This document shows positions 14,158 through 26,276 of a DNA stretch of 64,000 nucleotides, in pieces. This DNA comes from Strigamia acuminata (taxonomy: Eukaryota > Arthropoda > Chilopoda > Geophilomorpha > Linotaeniidae). The stretch covers positions 10,026,517-10,090,516 of the forward strand of contig OX442318.1 in NCBI GenBank assembly GCA_949358305.1, given 5' to 3'. Each line of letters begins with the position of its first letter. Position 1 is the first letter of the stretch. The notes below the pieces were generated by a model. That model did no database searches and was not told the origin of the DNA. It worked only from the letters and a program-made list of their open reading frames with translations. Both the position numbers and the translations under genes were made by a program.

Positions 14158-15167
14158 TTTTGGAAATATATACGGTATAGTAAACAAAATTGGCGCCATC
14201 TTAGTGGCACCCTACTACAAAAATAATACATTGCTATAAATAAACGTTATCCCAACAATTATTCATTTTTGAGTGCATCCAGCCGATGATTTCTCAGAAG
14301 CGTGTAATGCGATGGATATCTTGTATTTAAGTCATGGTAGATGCTGGGAACCTTATAACGTCCAACCATCCTTAAATTTCAATTAAAATAAAAATTGGGC
14401 TCGTTTGATGTGGAATATTCCTAGGAGCAGTGAATTTTCTATGCAGCGTAAGTGCGAGAAATAAATAACTGCTTTTAGTATTCCTGTCTCCAATTTAAAA
14501 CTTTTACATTTGTAACTTACCAAAAGCACTGACTCAAGTGGTGATTGCGTAAATGCACCAATATAGTATTCTAACCAGCATCTTCAGACAGATTTATTTG
14601 TCCACCCAATTAATTATATATTCACTTGTAGCTTTAAAACTTTTGCTGGTTTGCTCATCTGGATTTGGAGGTTTAAGTGTGTTTAAATGGAGATCACAAA
14701 GCAGTTAGATACGTTTCAAGGGAAATTTGAATACTAGAATTGGTTTAATTAGTTGAAAATTGAAATAATTAATAATTAGTAACAAAAATATAAATAAATC
14801 ATATTTTTTGGGTTTTTTTTTTACTTCGATGCACTTTTGAGTTTAAAACGGTAGGCACATTCATGAATCATTTAAAACCAGTCTGAATATAAAATTTAAC
14901 ATGCAAAATTTATAATATAAACAGATTTAAATGACTTCATGAATGTGCAAAGTCCTTTTTTTAATTTCTGAAAAATGGAAATCAATAGTGGTATTAAAAA
15001 AAAAAATACATTTGCCTAAATGTAAGCATAACCAGGAGTTTGTTTATAAATAATAAATCCAATAAAGTGTATTAGCTGTTGAATATTTTATTGCAACATG
15101 TTTGTGCAAAATATGAATAACCTTAGGAAACCTAAAAATTTAAATTAAAGAGTAAATTCAATATGTG

Positions 15168-15562
15168 TGCAAAATTTTTTTAAAAAAAATTAACAAATAA
15201 ATTAAAAATAAGAAAATAGATTTAAAAAAAAAAAAAAATGTCCATTGCAATTTGCGCCACATAATATATAGCCGCACTGTATTCTGGGATGACAACAGGT
15301 AACAAACATGCTTAGTTAGCAAGCAATGCGGTGTGCTGGTTGAAATCAAGTCTTTTACTAAATTAACAATACACAATTTGATAACAAAGAAAACTTATAA
15401 TAAAGAAAGCACCTAATCATAACAGCAAAGCATTCTTACAACAATAGCACATGCAAGAAAAAGGTTTAAACGACACGTGATTGCTGCCTTCCAATCAGCG
15501 CACGGAACAACGAATCAATAGGAAATAACACACAAATACGTGTCCATGTCATCCTTGGTTCA
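15168..15562. repeat. Family C copy 3 with duplicated flank
   Basis: The first part, to about 15410, parallels 13883-14157. It then continues to a recognisable family C right end, TACGTGTCCATGTCATCCTT, at about 15536-15556. The left terminal repeat is missing and is replaced by the same AT-rich flank as in copy 2. It is non-coding. Confidence 0.75.
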
Positions 15563-15987
15563 CGATAACATAACATTCTCCTTCATTCAACAAACATAAT
15601 CACTTCCATGCATATTTCAGTCGCCATCGCACATCTGATGAAAACTGACACCCTTTTGGAACAATGTCTTAAATCATTCAAAACACATCATTCCCTCTCT
15701 GACATTTCACCTTTTAAAAATAACTCCTTGCAATCAATAATCCATCAAATTGTCCAATCCTTTTTAAAATTAATAACATGAATCTCATTTCTAAAAAAAA
15801 AAAAAAAGTTAAATCCTAAAAACTGAAGAAAAGTCATTACTTCTGCTGCACAACTCTCAACTTAAATTACCTGTCAACTGCACCCTTCAGTAAAACCAAA
15901 AAAATAAAAAAAAATAAAAAAGACAAAATAAAAAAAATTCAGAGCCACCTTTAAAAATTCCCACAGGTAAATCTTCCCCAGAAATAA

Positions 15988-15989
<2 letters not shown>

Positions 15990-16018
<29 letters not shown>
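15990..16018. repeat. Poly-A tract
   Basis: An uninterrupted A-run of about 29 bases after AAATAAAT. It could be the tail of a degraded retroposon, but nothing recognisable precedes it. Confidence 0.85.
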
Positions 16019-16021
<3 letters not shown>

Positions 16022-17214
16022 GTCCTAAAATGACCCCTTCATCGTCCACTAACCACAATTTTCTTACTGATGACTTAAAATTAGATGAGTGGATAAACTT
16101 GTTTGCGAAGATAAACGAGAGAAAGAAGAAGACTTTTTTCCCAATGTTATCGTTTCAAATCAATTTACTCGCGCACACTTTTATTGAATTAGCCGACCAA
16201 AGCCTTGCTTTTGCAGCTCGTTAGTCTCAATGCAATTACTAGCCAGAGGTAGCTCATTCCCAACAAACGAAATGCAGCGACTCGACGACAAACTGCAATC
16301 TTCAAAGCTCATCATAATCGCCAATGTTTGCCATCAACAGGATGCCATGATAGAAGCAATAATTACCATGTTTAACTACCAACCAAGTCTGCAATAAAAG
16401 AGACACTTTATTGTCCCATAAACCTATTTTTCCTCCTTTTTCCCTCCTCGCTTTATTTCGTCTTATCTCAACATCATCACAATGCTTTTTTATCATTTTC
16501 GTCGCTTTACTACCTCGAATATGTTATTCTTGTGTTTATTAATTTCTTTTTTCTTTTCTTTCTTGTTGGGGTGTTTTATATTGGAATAAAATTGGGCAAA
16601 ATAAACCCTCGGAGGTGTTTTTTTTTTTTCTCGCGTTGTTTTATGTTTTTCTCGTGAAAGATTTGACAGTTTGATCTAATTTAATTTCTCAATGTGGAAT
16701 TGGGGGTGCGGGGATGATTCCGTACATTGGAACTTTTTAAAACGAGTCTATGGGTTTTAGTAAAAGGTCAATTGAATCAACCACCTGAGGCCCGGACAAA
16801 ACAAACCAATTTTTTTTTTTTTGGATGGAAGTTGGGGAAATGAATTGAGAAAACAAGAAAATTGAAATAAATTGGAATGTTTTTTCATGGCGAGGAAATT
16901 ATTTTTCAAGATAATTTCATATTGAAAATCAAATAAAAGCCGTAGAATTTTTTTTTTAATTTTATTTTTTCTTCTTCTGAAATTAACATTTGGAAAGTGC
17001 ATAAATCAAAGATGAAATTTGATGAAATTATGCTTTAATTGAGTGTTTACAACGTTAATATTTAATTATTCTGACAAAAGGTGTTTTCTAAAAACTTCCA
17101 ATCTCAACTCAAAATTAAAAAAAAAAAATTATTATATTATATTAATGTAGCATTGATGTAATATTATTATTATATATTATTATATATATTATTATTATTA
17201 TTTCAACTGTTTAC

Positions 17215-17745
17215 ATGATTATTACATTAATTTAACATTATTTCAACTGTTTACATGATGATTACATCAATGTAACATTATTTCAACTGTTTACATGATG
17301 ATTACATCAATGTAACATTATTTCAACTGTTTACATGACTATTACATCAATGTAACATTATTTCAATTTTTTACATGATTATTACATTAATGTAACATTG
17401 ATTTAACATTATTTCAATTTTTTACATGATTACTACATCAATGTAACATTGATTTAACATTATTTCAATTTTTTACACGATTATTACGTTAATGTAACAT
17501 TGATTTAACATTATTTTAATTTTTTACATGATTACTACATCAATGTAACATTATTTCAATTTTTTACATGATTATTACATCAATGTGACATTATTTCAAT
17601 TTTTGCAAGATCATTACACTAATATAACAATGTTGCAGCATTATTTCAACTTTAAACACAACTATTCCACTAATGTAACAAATCTGTAACATCATTTCAA
17701 CTTTAAACACAATTACCCACTAATGTAACATTGTTGTAACACCAT
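17215..17745. repeat. About 40-bp minisatellite
   Basis: Tandem units containing ATTACATCAATGTAACATTA followed by TTTCAACTGTTTACATGAT. Early units are close to 40 bp and nearly identical; later ones diverge. The array ends about 220 bp before the first Dscam exon. TTACATYAATGTAA is partly palindromic. Confidence 0.9.
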
Positions 17746-17961
17746 TTAATTCACCTAAAAAAAGCATCTCATTTCCATTGCAGTATCAACTCTCCAACAA
17801 ACGTTCTAATTTTACACAATTACACAAAAAAGCACTCGACATTTATCTTCGCCACAACAACAACAACAACAACAACTGCACCATTTTCCCGATAAAGCCC
17901 TCCCTTTAAAGTCGAAAAACTTAACGACATTTCTTCAACCCTGCACTCGTTCTCATTGCAG

Positions 17962-18291
17962 ATATCAACATGGCTGTAAGTCAGGGGGAGCTACGCGGTC
18001 CCATCTTCATTCACGAACCGACACACCACGTGGATTTTTCAAACAGCACAGGAACGCGTCTCGAGTGTTCAGCCCGTGGGAATCCGTCGCCAAACATACG
18101 ATGGTTGCTGAGTGACAATTTCGAGGCGTTACCCGTGGATCGTGTTCGCCTAGTTCTTGACAATGGCACCTTGATTTTCCCACCGTTCAGAGCAGAGGAC
18201 TATCGGCAGGATGTTCACGCTACGGTGTATCGATGCACGGCATCCAATCCTTCGGGTACCATTGTTAGTCGAGATGTCAGGCTCAGAGCAG
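17962..18291 (+). CDS. Dscam: Dscam-like exon, Ig1
   Basis: This encodes the first Ig domain of a Dscam-like cell-surface adhesion receptor, which in arthropods acts in homophilic neuronal recognition. The acceptor is TCTCATTGCAG (ends 17961) and the donor is G|GTAAAC (18292). Both are phase 1, so the exon is 330 nt with no net frame change. The ATG at 17970 is internal to the exon, since the frame is open back to the acceptor, and is not taken as the start. Diagnostic features are GPIFIHEPT, DFSNSTG, the B-strand cysteine in LECSARGNPSP, the tryptophan in IRWLLSD, LIFPPFRAEDYRQDVHA (almost the same as insect Dscam1), the second cysteine in YRCTASNPSG and RDVRLRAG. NST and NGT are potential N-glycosylation sites. 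Family identity is secure. Which paralogue it is cannot be settled here. Confidence 0.93.
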
Positions 18292-18871
18292 GTAAACTTT
18301 TTTCCATTTATTTATCTTCTTCTCCCTAGTTTTTTATTTTTATTTTATAAAAAGGAGAAGTGAAGTTTTTAAAAAAAAGGCTTAAAAAAAAGGCTTTTAG
18401 GGACAACCACTTTCTTGAATAGGAAATTTATAGTCATTGGTTGGTTATTTCATTAATTATTCTGAATTCAAATTTTCTGCCCCTTAAAGCCCCAGCATAA
18501 GTTTTAAGCTGGCTTTGCTGCATTAGTGAAGAGCGTTTCAGACAACGGCTTTTTGCTTTTATACCAGTAGTGTTTAAAACCACCATCAGATGGTGCAAAC
18601 TTCTTTATTATTGTTGTTTACGTATTGTGGTCTTTATAAATTTAGTTGAGAACTGAAAATATACTAAATGACGCTTTAAGCGATTGACCTGAAAATTGTC
18701 CCTAAACGCGTATTGCCTTACACCAAAACGAGAACAATTTACCCTTACGTCTCCAAGGGTTGTAATTGCAGTTGAAAATGTTTTGTCATTTAAATCAACG
18801 AACATTTTTTAAATGGATAGTCTGGCTTATTTTGAATTATTTGTATTCGAATTGTATAATAAGTCCAGACA

Positions 18872-19148
18872 TAAGAGTTCACGTCCGTTATCTTGATGCC
18901 AAATTCAAACTGCACATCACATTCTGCGTAAGCATTAACATGTGCATTTAGCAAGCTTGTTGCATACAAAAGATATAAAACAACAATATTACGGTATCAT
19001 TGGTATAAATTACTTTTGTTAATAGAGTTTATTGTTGTTTATTTATTTTATTTTAGCACTATTAAGCCTAAGATTAGGTTTAATACTGCTAAATGATGGG
19101 TTGTGCAGAATGAATTTGGCATCAAGACACCGGGCACGAACTAGAGTA
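18872..19148. mobile_element. Family D inverted-repeat element, copy 1
   Basis: The left arm has TTATCTTGATGCCAAATTCA and then CACATTCTGCG. The right arm has GAATTTGGCATCAAGACACC in inverted orientation. Interior words TTATTTTATTTTAGCACTATTAA and TTTAATACTGC also occur in the much larger copy at 60628-61697. It is about 280 bp and non-coding. Confidence 0.75.
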
Positions 19149-19409
19149 TGTTGATCGTTGATTCTAATTAATTTGATCACATCCGGCACTTGCTTCATCG
19201 TTTACGAGTTAGGTAGACAGCCATTTTGTGCGAGACAACAGACAACTCTAAGCTGAGTGTATGCTCAATGAGAAGTCCCGAGTAATGTTAAGAATATTGG
19301 TCCAACGTAGATTTTCGCAAAAGACATTCTTATAGATCTCGGTGTCCTGAATCAGGCAAAAAATATAACTTAATTGATGAGACAATAATATTCAATGATA
19401 TTTCTGCGG

Positions 19410-19523
19410 TCAGGATAGCAACGGCTCATCGTGCCGATCGCCCGTTCCCTTTAGAACACAGCAGTTAAGCAGCACTGGGTGTGGTCAGTACTTGGATGAC
19501 GTGCTAGGAATCCCAGTTGTTTT
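19410..19523 (+). pseudogene. 5S rRNA-like relic
   Basis: The 3' half resembles 5S rRNA. AGTTAAGCAGCACTGGGTG and GTGGTCAGTACTTGGATGAC correspond to the conserved internal control region and the following helix, and CTAGGAATCCCAGTTGTTTT matches the 3' end. GTGACCG is missing around the GGATGGGTGACC position, and the 5' half is strongly diverged. It is therefore not a functional gene. It could be a stray 5S pseudogene or the head of a 5S-derived SINE; no SINE body was identified. Confidence 0.6.
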
Positions 19524-19547
19524 CTCATCCTTGTCTGATTAAGATAC

Positions 19548-19641
19548 TAGCTGCATTCAAAAACTCTAAAACGGGAATGACGTCACACGTACAAACACGA
19601 AACGAGTTTTAGAGTCGTTTTAGAGTTTTTGAATGCAGCTA
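19548..19641. mobile_element. Tiny 94-bp inverted-repeat element
   Basis: Perfect 25-bp inverted repeats begin TAGCTGCATTCAAAAACTCT and end with the complement. The loop is only about 44 bp and includes ATGACGTCACACGT. It is bounded by TA. It lies immediately after the 5S-like relic. The arms are long and perfect for so small an element, which suggests a recent, internally deleted MITE. Confidence 0.7.
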
Positions 19642-19798
19642 ATGTTTCTATGGCAAGAACATCTGCCACCTGCCTCTAACTGGGTTTTCTGGAGTTTCCC
19701 CAGTTATCAGTGTAAATGCAAGATTGGGTCCTTAAGAAAGTCGTCCCACCGATTGCTGCTTGCATGGCCGAATCCCCAGACAGGCATCCTACCTAAAA

Positions 19799-20167
19799 GT
19801 GGAAACACAAGGGAGCAGGTAAAATTCCAAAGCTTGTTAGGACAAGTTTAAAGAGGTAGTCATTTACAAGCTCACTTGACCCGCTTTTGGCTTACCAGCT
19901 TAACTGGCAAATTCAAGCTAGCCAGAAATTTCCACCAAAATCTCCTCCAAGAATTTCCTCACGATTCTGATTGGCTGTCAAAGTCACATGACCAAAACAC
20001 CAGAAAGCTTGAAACTGGTAAATCAAACTCAGTTTGATCGAAGCGGGTGAGTACAAGCTCGCTTCAAAACAAAACTTTGAATAAAAACGCAAGCGGGCAA
20101 GCTTTTAGCCGCTTTTTCAAGTAAAAATAAGCTTTTAAATTTTACCCGCTCCCTCGTGTTTCCAACT
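19799..20167. mobile_element. Foldback element E
   Basis: The left arm (GGAAACACAAGGGAGCAGGT then AAAATTCCAAAGCTT) is an imperfect inverted match to the right arm (AAGCTTTTAAATTTTACCCG then CTCCCTCGTGTTTCC). The interior is rich in CAAGCTCRCTT and AGCGGGT words on both sides, so pairing probably continues inward. It is non-coding. Confidence 0.7.
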
Positions 20168-20310
20168 TTAGAGCTACGACCGTACTAAGTTTCACAATAC
20201 ACAATAACTGCGGTCAAACACTGAAAATTAACATTGATGATTTGCTGCAACTGTAATGCTGAGAAGCCGCTGTCCGGCTTTTTTGATACCGAAGATCACA
20301 TAAAAAATGG

Positions 20311-20362
20311 GTAAGGTTAGATTAGTGGGGGGCAAGGGGAGCACTTGCCCCACCCCCTATTT
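20311..20362. repeat. G-rich/C-rich hairpin core, copy 1
   Basis: AAGGTTAG is followed by a G-run, CAAGGGGAGCACTTGCCCC and a C-run, giving a short strong palindrome. Related cores occur at the centres of two different foldback elements, at about 31858-31915 and 47136-47192. Confidence 0.55.
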
Positions 20363-20504
20363 TTAACACCCCAGTACAGTATTCCTTGTCGAAGAAGTGG
20401 CAAAGGCAAATAAAATGTAGAAATAAAGGAATGTACTTCTGTGAAATAAAGACAATTAAAATGAGACTGCAAAAGTAAATACTCCAGTTATAAATAAATA
20501 CGGA

Positions 20505-20538
20505 GTAAATAAATACATAAATAAATAAATAAATAAAT
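20505..20538. repeat. (AAAT)n microsatellite
   Basis: A run of AAAT units with one interruption (TACAT). Confidence 0.85.
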
Positions 20539-22973
20539 CAATCAAAAAAGTATGAGAAACAAGAGAATAGTTTGCACGTCTGCAAAATAAATAGAAAACA
20601 GACATATGTAGCGCTGCAACACAACCAGTGTCCATTCATTTAATCTGTCTGCATGCATTTCATTTAACACGGTTGACACACAACCCAGTTTCAGTTTAAC
20701 GTGTGCACCCATGTTAGAGCCATGAAAATTTAATTATTTCCCTGTCTTTCCATTATCACAACAAATTACCTGCTAATTTGCATACACCGTGCTGTAAAAA
20801 ACTGGAAAAAGGAACAATTCACCATTACAGAAACGTGGAATAAATCTTTTCTTAATTTAATTACCCTCTTTTCCCGCCATTTTTCACCGTCTCAAGCCAA
20901 ACGCCGTCCCGTGAATAATGTATTGATAGAAGAAGAAAAGAAACGGGAAAAAAAATCTCGGCGCAAATTAATAGCCACCCACTTTAACCCTAAATAGTAA
21001 CGTTAATATTTACATAACGACATTTCCCCACGTATAAATTATGGCGTGCAAAACTGGAACCATTTCACTCAATCATTTCCTTCTCGTGTCTTTCAAACTC
21101 GCAAATTCCACTTTGTTTGCATTCGCAGCGCTATCTGTCAGCGTAATGTTGACATTGTCCAAACTGCACTAAATTGAAAAGTTTATACACAAACGACGCT
21201 ATCATTATCGTAAATTCATTTTCTCCTTTCAACGCTCCACTAATTGATTCCTCTGCCAATTGATTTCTACTCAATTATACCTCAATTCCCCAACTATCAT
21301 CCACCGCTGCACCGCAAACGAACGCTTTTAAATACGATTCAATGTACAAATAATTTAGCATTTTGTAAACGGCGCTTCCACAAATCAATCAGATATGCCA
21401 ATCTATTGACGCATACAAGAGACAAACGTTACGTTTCACTCGCTCAATTGGAATGAGCGCGTGTATTGTGTATACTATGCAGATAACCGTCCAAAATCGC
21501 CACAGTGGACATTGCGCTTTATTTTCTAGTCCAAGGTTAAGGACAGTGTGGAAATACATCTTTCCATAGCATATTCTAATTTACAGGATTGGAAATATGA
21601 GAAATATAACTTTCCATACATGAACTTTCCATACATATTTCCACAATGTGGAAAGTTGACCTTTACACACTATATTTCAACATGACTTTCCACATGAAAT
21701 CTCATCTTTTTTGCGGTGTTATTTGCGGAAATACGATATTCTTTATAACAAAAAATTCGTTATATCAGTGTTTAAACCTTAGTAGAAGCCTTCAACGTAA
21801 GTTTTAGCAACATCCAAGCAATGATTTTTGATAACAGACTTTTTATCTCATTTGACATCACAGTTGACTTAGCACAAACACCACAAGACCGTTATAACGA
21901 GGTTCAACTGTAGTAACATTTATATTTAATTTAAAAAAAAAGAGAAACAAAAAATCATTAAGACGAAACAAAAAGTCAGTATGATGCGAGGATAAAATAA
22001 TATGCCTAATAAAATAATTAATTTTAGTTGGATGGACAATACAAACGTCAATAATTTATGAAATCGCTTTCTGCCTTGTGTTCATCTCACTTAGCTGACC
22101 GCCACTGTTTATTCACTGTTCCCTGACCAACCGTTTCCAGAGGAAAATATGAAAATATGAAAGCTCTGTTATTACATCCACGACTCCATTCTCACCAGAA
22201 TGCAATCTTATCACTATGCATTCATATGTGTTAATATCCTCGAGGTGTCCATACGCCACATGTGGCATAGTGAGATTACTGCTAATTTTGTCTGAAAGGC
22301 CATAAATTGAGTAAAAATAAATTACGGTCACCAAATATTTTGCAATGGCAATTTCTTGTACTGCCAACCGTGGTATTGGCATTTTATGTCTTTTTTTAGT
22401 GCTGGCTCCACTCAATATGCATCTGAACAAAGTAATTGATTTGGGAAAGTGGGTTGAAGTAGGTCAAAGTGACCAAACCCAACCTTGCAGTCACTTTCCC
22501 TAAGTGAACTTTGCCAATCTTGACTAATTCACAATGCAGCTGCTGAAATTGGGTTACCGGTAAAAGCACTGCCAGTGCCAAAAGCGAAATAAGTGCCCTG
22601 CCACCTCCAATTAAGTAAAAATTTGTCTAAATGAAATTCAGCCCCACCTAATGTAATTCCCCAGGTGTGCTGGACTCCAAATGTGCTAGTTTTCCATTCA
22701 ACGCTTCCAAACTTCGGCCGACCGATCAAAATTTAAGTCACGCTCTCCTGGGCCCATAGCCTGAACTCATCTAAAGTCTAATCATGACAACAACAAATGG
22801 AACCATGGGATTTTCCAACAATAGGCACCAAACTATTTCTGTCCTGAATTTCATTACCCAATGAAATAATTACCTTATTTTATCATAATTATCAACAAAC
22901 TCACTTACCCGTTGAATATTTATTGATGTTAATGTTGATTTAAATGATAAAATAAAGTCTCCTTGACAATATA

Positions 22974-23143
22974 CAGTCGAACCTCATTATAACGAATCGC
23001 GATATAACGAATTATCGATAAAACGAAGACCTAAAAATGGCCGGTTGGGTTGGCTGTGTTAAAAAATTTTGATATAACGAATTATCGTTATAACGAATCG
23101 ATTTTTCGGGTTCCTTGCGATTCGCCATAAAGAGTTACGACTG
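22974..23143. mobile_element. Family F pogo/Tigger-like MITE, copy 1
   Basis: A 170-bp element from CAGTCGAACCTCATTATAAC to the inverted end AAGAGTTACGACTG, flanked by TA on both sides. The inside is a series of GATATAACGAATTATCG words. CAGT...CCTCGTTATAACG-type ends with TA duplications are known from pogo/Tigger elements of the Tc1/mariner group; that class assignment is inference from the ends. There is no transposase frame. Confidence 0.75.
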
Positions 23144-25397
23144 TATTAATTCTGCATTAAAATGTTTCTTGTTATAAGTGGTAATTAACCGGTGTACTTG
23201 TGTATAATTTTGTGGGTGGGAAGACTTTGGTGATTCCAAAACTCCGCTTAAAGCTGATGGTTGAAAACTGAAATGAAAGTAAAAAGGATATTTATAATTA
23301 TTGGATAAAAAAAAATATTGTATAATTATTAACCATTAATTTAACACCATTTTATAGCCACTCACGGCTTTTAATTTGCTTTTAATGCTTTCAAGAAAGT
23401 CGAAATAAAATATTCCTTAGTTCTAACATCACTTTCTTAATGAAATGTTTGGAGAATGTCGCAAACTCATAATTAAGAATACGGTAGTACCAATAAATTA
23501 AATCACACATTATGGGTGTCATACTCGGCAACAAACTGCTCTCATTATTACCCAACAACACATGGCTCATATTTCATGCAGGATTAACCTTTACTATATG
23601 CAAAATAATTGCATTTTTTCCTCTTCTGTGAGAGAATATTAAAGTCAGTTTTCAGCCTCTAAATATGCAGTCTGTTCCTTTACTTTTTAATTTCAAAAAT
23701 AACCTTTCGATAGTATCGGTCATGGTAGCAAATGTTGGATACACCTAAGCCTGAAGCAACGCAGCGTAGCATCAATAGGAGGTTTCATTAATTAAGGCAA
23801 TTTTGCAATTTTGCAATTTTTATGATTTTGCAATTTTTATGATTTTGCAATTTTTGATTTGTCACGTGATTTGCGATACCCGACTTAATATTTGTGATTT
23901 TGTTCCGGTAAATTGCGACGTTTGAAGTTTCCGTTTAAAGTTTCCGTTTATGCCGTTTTCGTTTAAACGCACAAATTGTCTATTTTATTTATTTTTCTAT
24001 TTTAATCACTTTACCATGCATGCTGCAGGGATGACTACAAATTGTTCCTTTAAAGGCTTCAGATTTTGTGCAAATTATTGATAAATTTGACAATAGCTAA
24101 AGCCACTCGTGGCAACTGATATGACAGTGTCCGGTTTCACAGGAAGTGGAGCTGTAACCGGAAGTATACACTGGTTTCACTCTCACTATAATGAATGTCA
24201 GTAGACAATGGATGTTATACATCTGTATCATGGATTGACAATCAAAAGCCCATGACATGATTTGACAGTCAAATCAAATCTTCCAGGTATAAACAAAGAA
24301 CAAGCAATATACTATGTGAGTACTACGTCAATACTATGCTACTATGTGAATTCTATCTGTACCGTGTGAATATTCTGTAAGTACAATAGCCCTGGTTTGA
24401 AAGTTTCATAATTTTAGTAATGAGTTGAAACTACAACAAAAATATTTTCTTTTAATTAATCATTCTTTTGTCCTGCTAACTATAATGCTCCGTAATCGGT
24501 AAGCGTTATCGGCTTTTTCCCAGGATAACAATTTTCCGTGACATCTTCGAAGATAAACAATGTGGGCGTTATTGAGTATGGCCACTTGTTCCCATCAACA
24601 CACGTTTGTCCCTGATGGGTTGCTTCCATCCTTGGCACTGCACGCTCCAACATTATGTCAAGAGCTCCGGCTGCGCCTCTCAGCAGAAGGGTTAGGCCTC
24701 TTCACAACATCCATCAAAGCCCAAGCCCCCGTTTGCCAACTGCCTCTGTTCAAGGGGATTCTATTCTCTCTTATATCAAAGAGAAAAGCCAAAGACTCCA
24801 CTCATTGATCCGAGGCCTGTTGCAGAAGAAGAGAAGTGCTCGCTCCTAATTCATCCACTACCAAAGTGTATAGAAGTAGAAATGAATGTCTGGTTTTTAT
24901 TCAGCACATTGACTTTAAAGGACGGATTTTACTGCATCAAATCTCTTATGGAATCAAAAGCAAGACAGCAAAACTTTCCATTTTCGTGGCTAGAATGTAT
25001 ATGGTGAGAGCGTTGTTCGCTAACGAGGATTGCCAACGATTGAATTCAATTCTGTCGCACAACTCTCTGACAGCAATTGAAATCTAGCAACATCTTAGTT
25101 GTCATCTCAGCTTTAATGGCTTTCTTCTATTCTATGTTGCAATTAAAATCAATACGAGAACAACGAAGTCAATGATATCATTCTCTTGACAGTTCAAACC
25201 TACATGCCAGCTTAGCTCGACTTCGCACTAGTTTAGCCTACAACATAATCCTCTGCTACGAAACCATAATCTTTAACATGATCATGCCCGGAGCTAACTA
25301 ATGTGGCATCCTCAGGGCAGGATTTCCCATTAGTCACCTTTGCTACAGTGCCTAAGGCTATCGTGAGACAAAACGGTGCCACAAGCAGACAATTTTA

Positions 25398-25620
25398 GAT
25401 GCCCTAAAGATCTCTTGAGGGTTTACTGCAACCTAACCTAACCCCTTAAGGCTCATCCCTGATGCCTAACCTAACCTCTTGAGGCTCATCCCTGATGCCT
25501 AACCTAACCTCTTGAGGCCCTAAAGATCTCTTGAGGGTTTACTGCAACCTAACCTAACCTAACCTAACCTCTTGAGGCTCATCCCTGAAGCCTAACCTAA
25601 CATAAAACTTAGCCTAACCC
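25398..25620. repeat. CCTAA-rich tandem array with telomere-like runs
   Basis: Repeats of ACCTAACCTCTTGAGGCTCA and of GATCTCTTGAGGGTTTACTG alternate with short runs of CCTAA, the longest about five units at 25549-25570. CCTAA/TTAGG is the usual arthropod telomere repeat. Here it is embedded in a higher-order unit containing the palindrome CCTCTTGAGG. Confidence 0.8.
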
Positions 25621-25787
25621 TCAGAGGAATATATTGCCGGCTCACTTCAAATGTTTCACAGTAAGTTAAAGTAACTTGCGTATGGTTGACAGGACAATAC
25701 AAACCATCACTGACTAACTACAAATTTTTCAGCCATGTCTGCAACAATGTCCTGTCAACTATACGCACGTGTTAAAGTAGCATACAT

Positions 25788-26276
25788 TAAGGGGTTCCAT
25801 TAAATGAGCGATTATTGTGATTAGTTGATTATTGCAATAATCATAATCATTCAATTATTGAGGGCCCAACAAAAATCTGATTATGTGATTATTGCTTCGA
25901 TGGGCGGAATTGTTTAAATTGTAACCTAAATACGTTGCAATTGTTTAAAAAAAAAGTTCCTACAAATAAAAATTGTTACTACCTAACTCGTTTCATGTGT
26001 TCAGTTTAACCTAAACTGAGCAAACTTTGTTAAATTATGACCTTGTGTAGTTTAAGCAGGTCTGGCGCCGCCATTTTGGTTTCAGTTGAGAGAGCACTTA
26101 TAATCGGCCCAAGTCAGCAGAAAATCATTGTTTGGGGTGATTACTTGATTAGTTGCTTATTTGATGAAATGATTATTCTTGGGATTGGTTGAATCCAGTC
26201 ACACGACACATCAAGTAATCGACTAATCAAAGTAATCAAAGTAACCTTCTAATCGCTCATTTAATGAAACCTCTTA
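25788..26276. mobile_element. Family A inverted-repeat element, copy 2
   Basis: Inverted orientation relative to copies 1 and 3. It starts TAAGGGGTTCCATTAAATGA and ends with ATGAAACCTCTTA. It keeps the core CAGTTTAACCTAAACTGAGC. It serves as an empty-site reference for the nested insertion in copy 3, because it reads through AGTTAGGTAGTAACAA (as reverse complement) without interruption. Confidence 0.85.

Larger units (their letters stand above)
1..17961. other. Region upstream of the first recognised Dscam exon
   Basis: No exon is recognised here. The signal-peptide exon expected before Ig1 was not found; it could be a short exon hidden in this region or lie outside the window. Repeats at 1090-1880, 2273-2744, 4296-4727, 8996-9285, 10290-10618, 13883-14157, 15168-15562 and 17215-17745 are listed separately. 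The remaining stretches (1-1089, 2745-4295, 4728-8995, 9286-10289, 10619-13882, 14158-15167, 15563-17214) are AT-rich, with only short scattered open frames. None of these shows a domain, repeated codon pattern or paired splice sites that I can defend. The longest is 117 codons at 13382-13735 (+), opens with GTG and matches nothing I know. Confidence 0.6.

Noticed and set aside
24560-24850. GC-richer overlapping frames as a possible exon
   Set aside because: Two different frames are equally open, no known domain, and no consistent splice phases with the Dscam exons.
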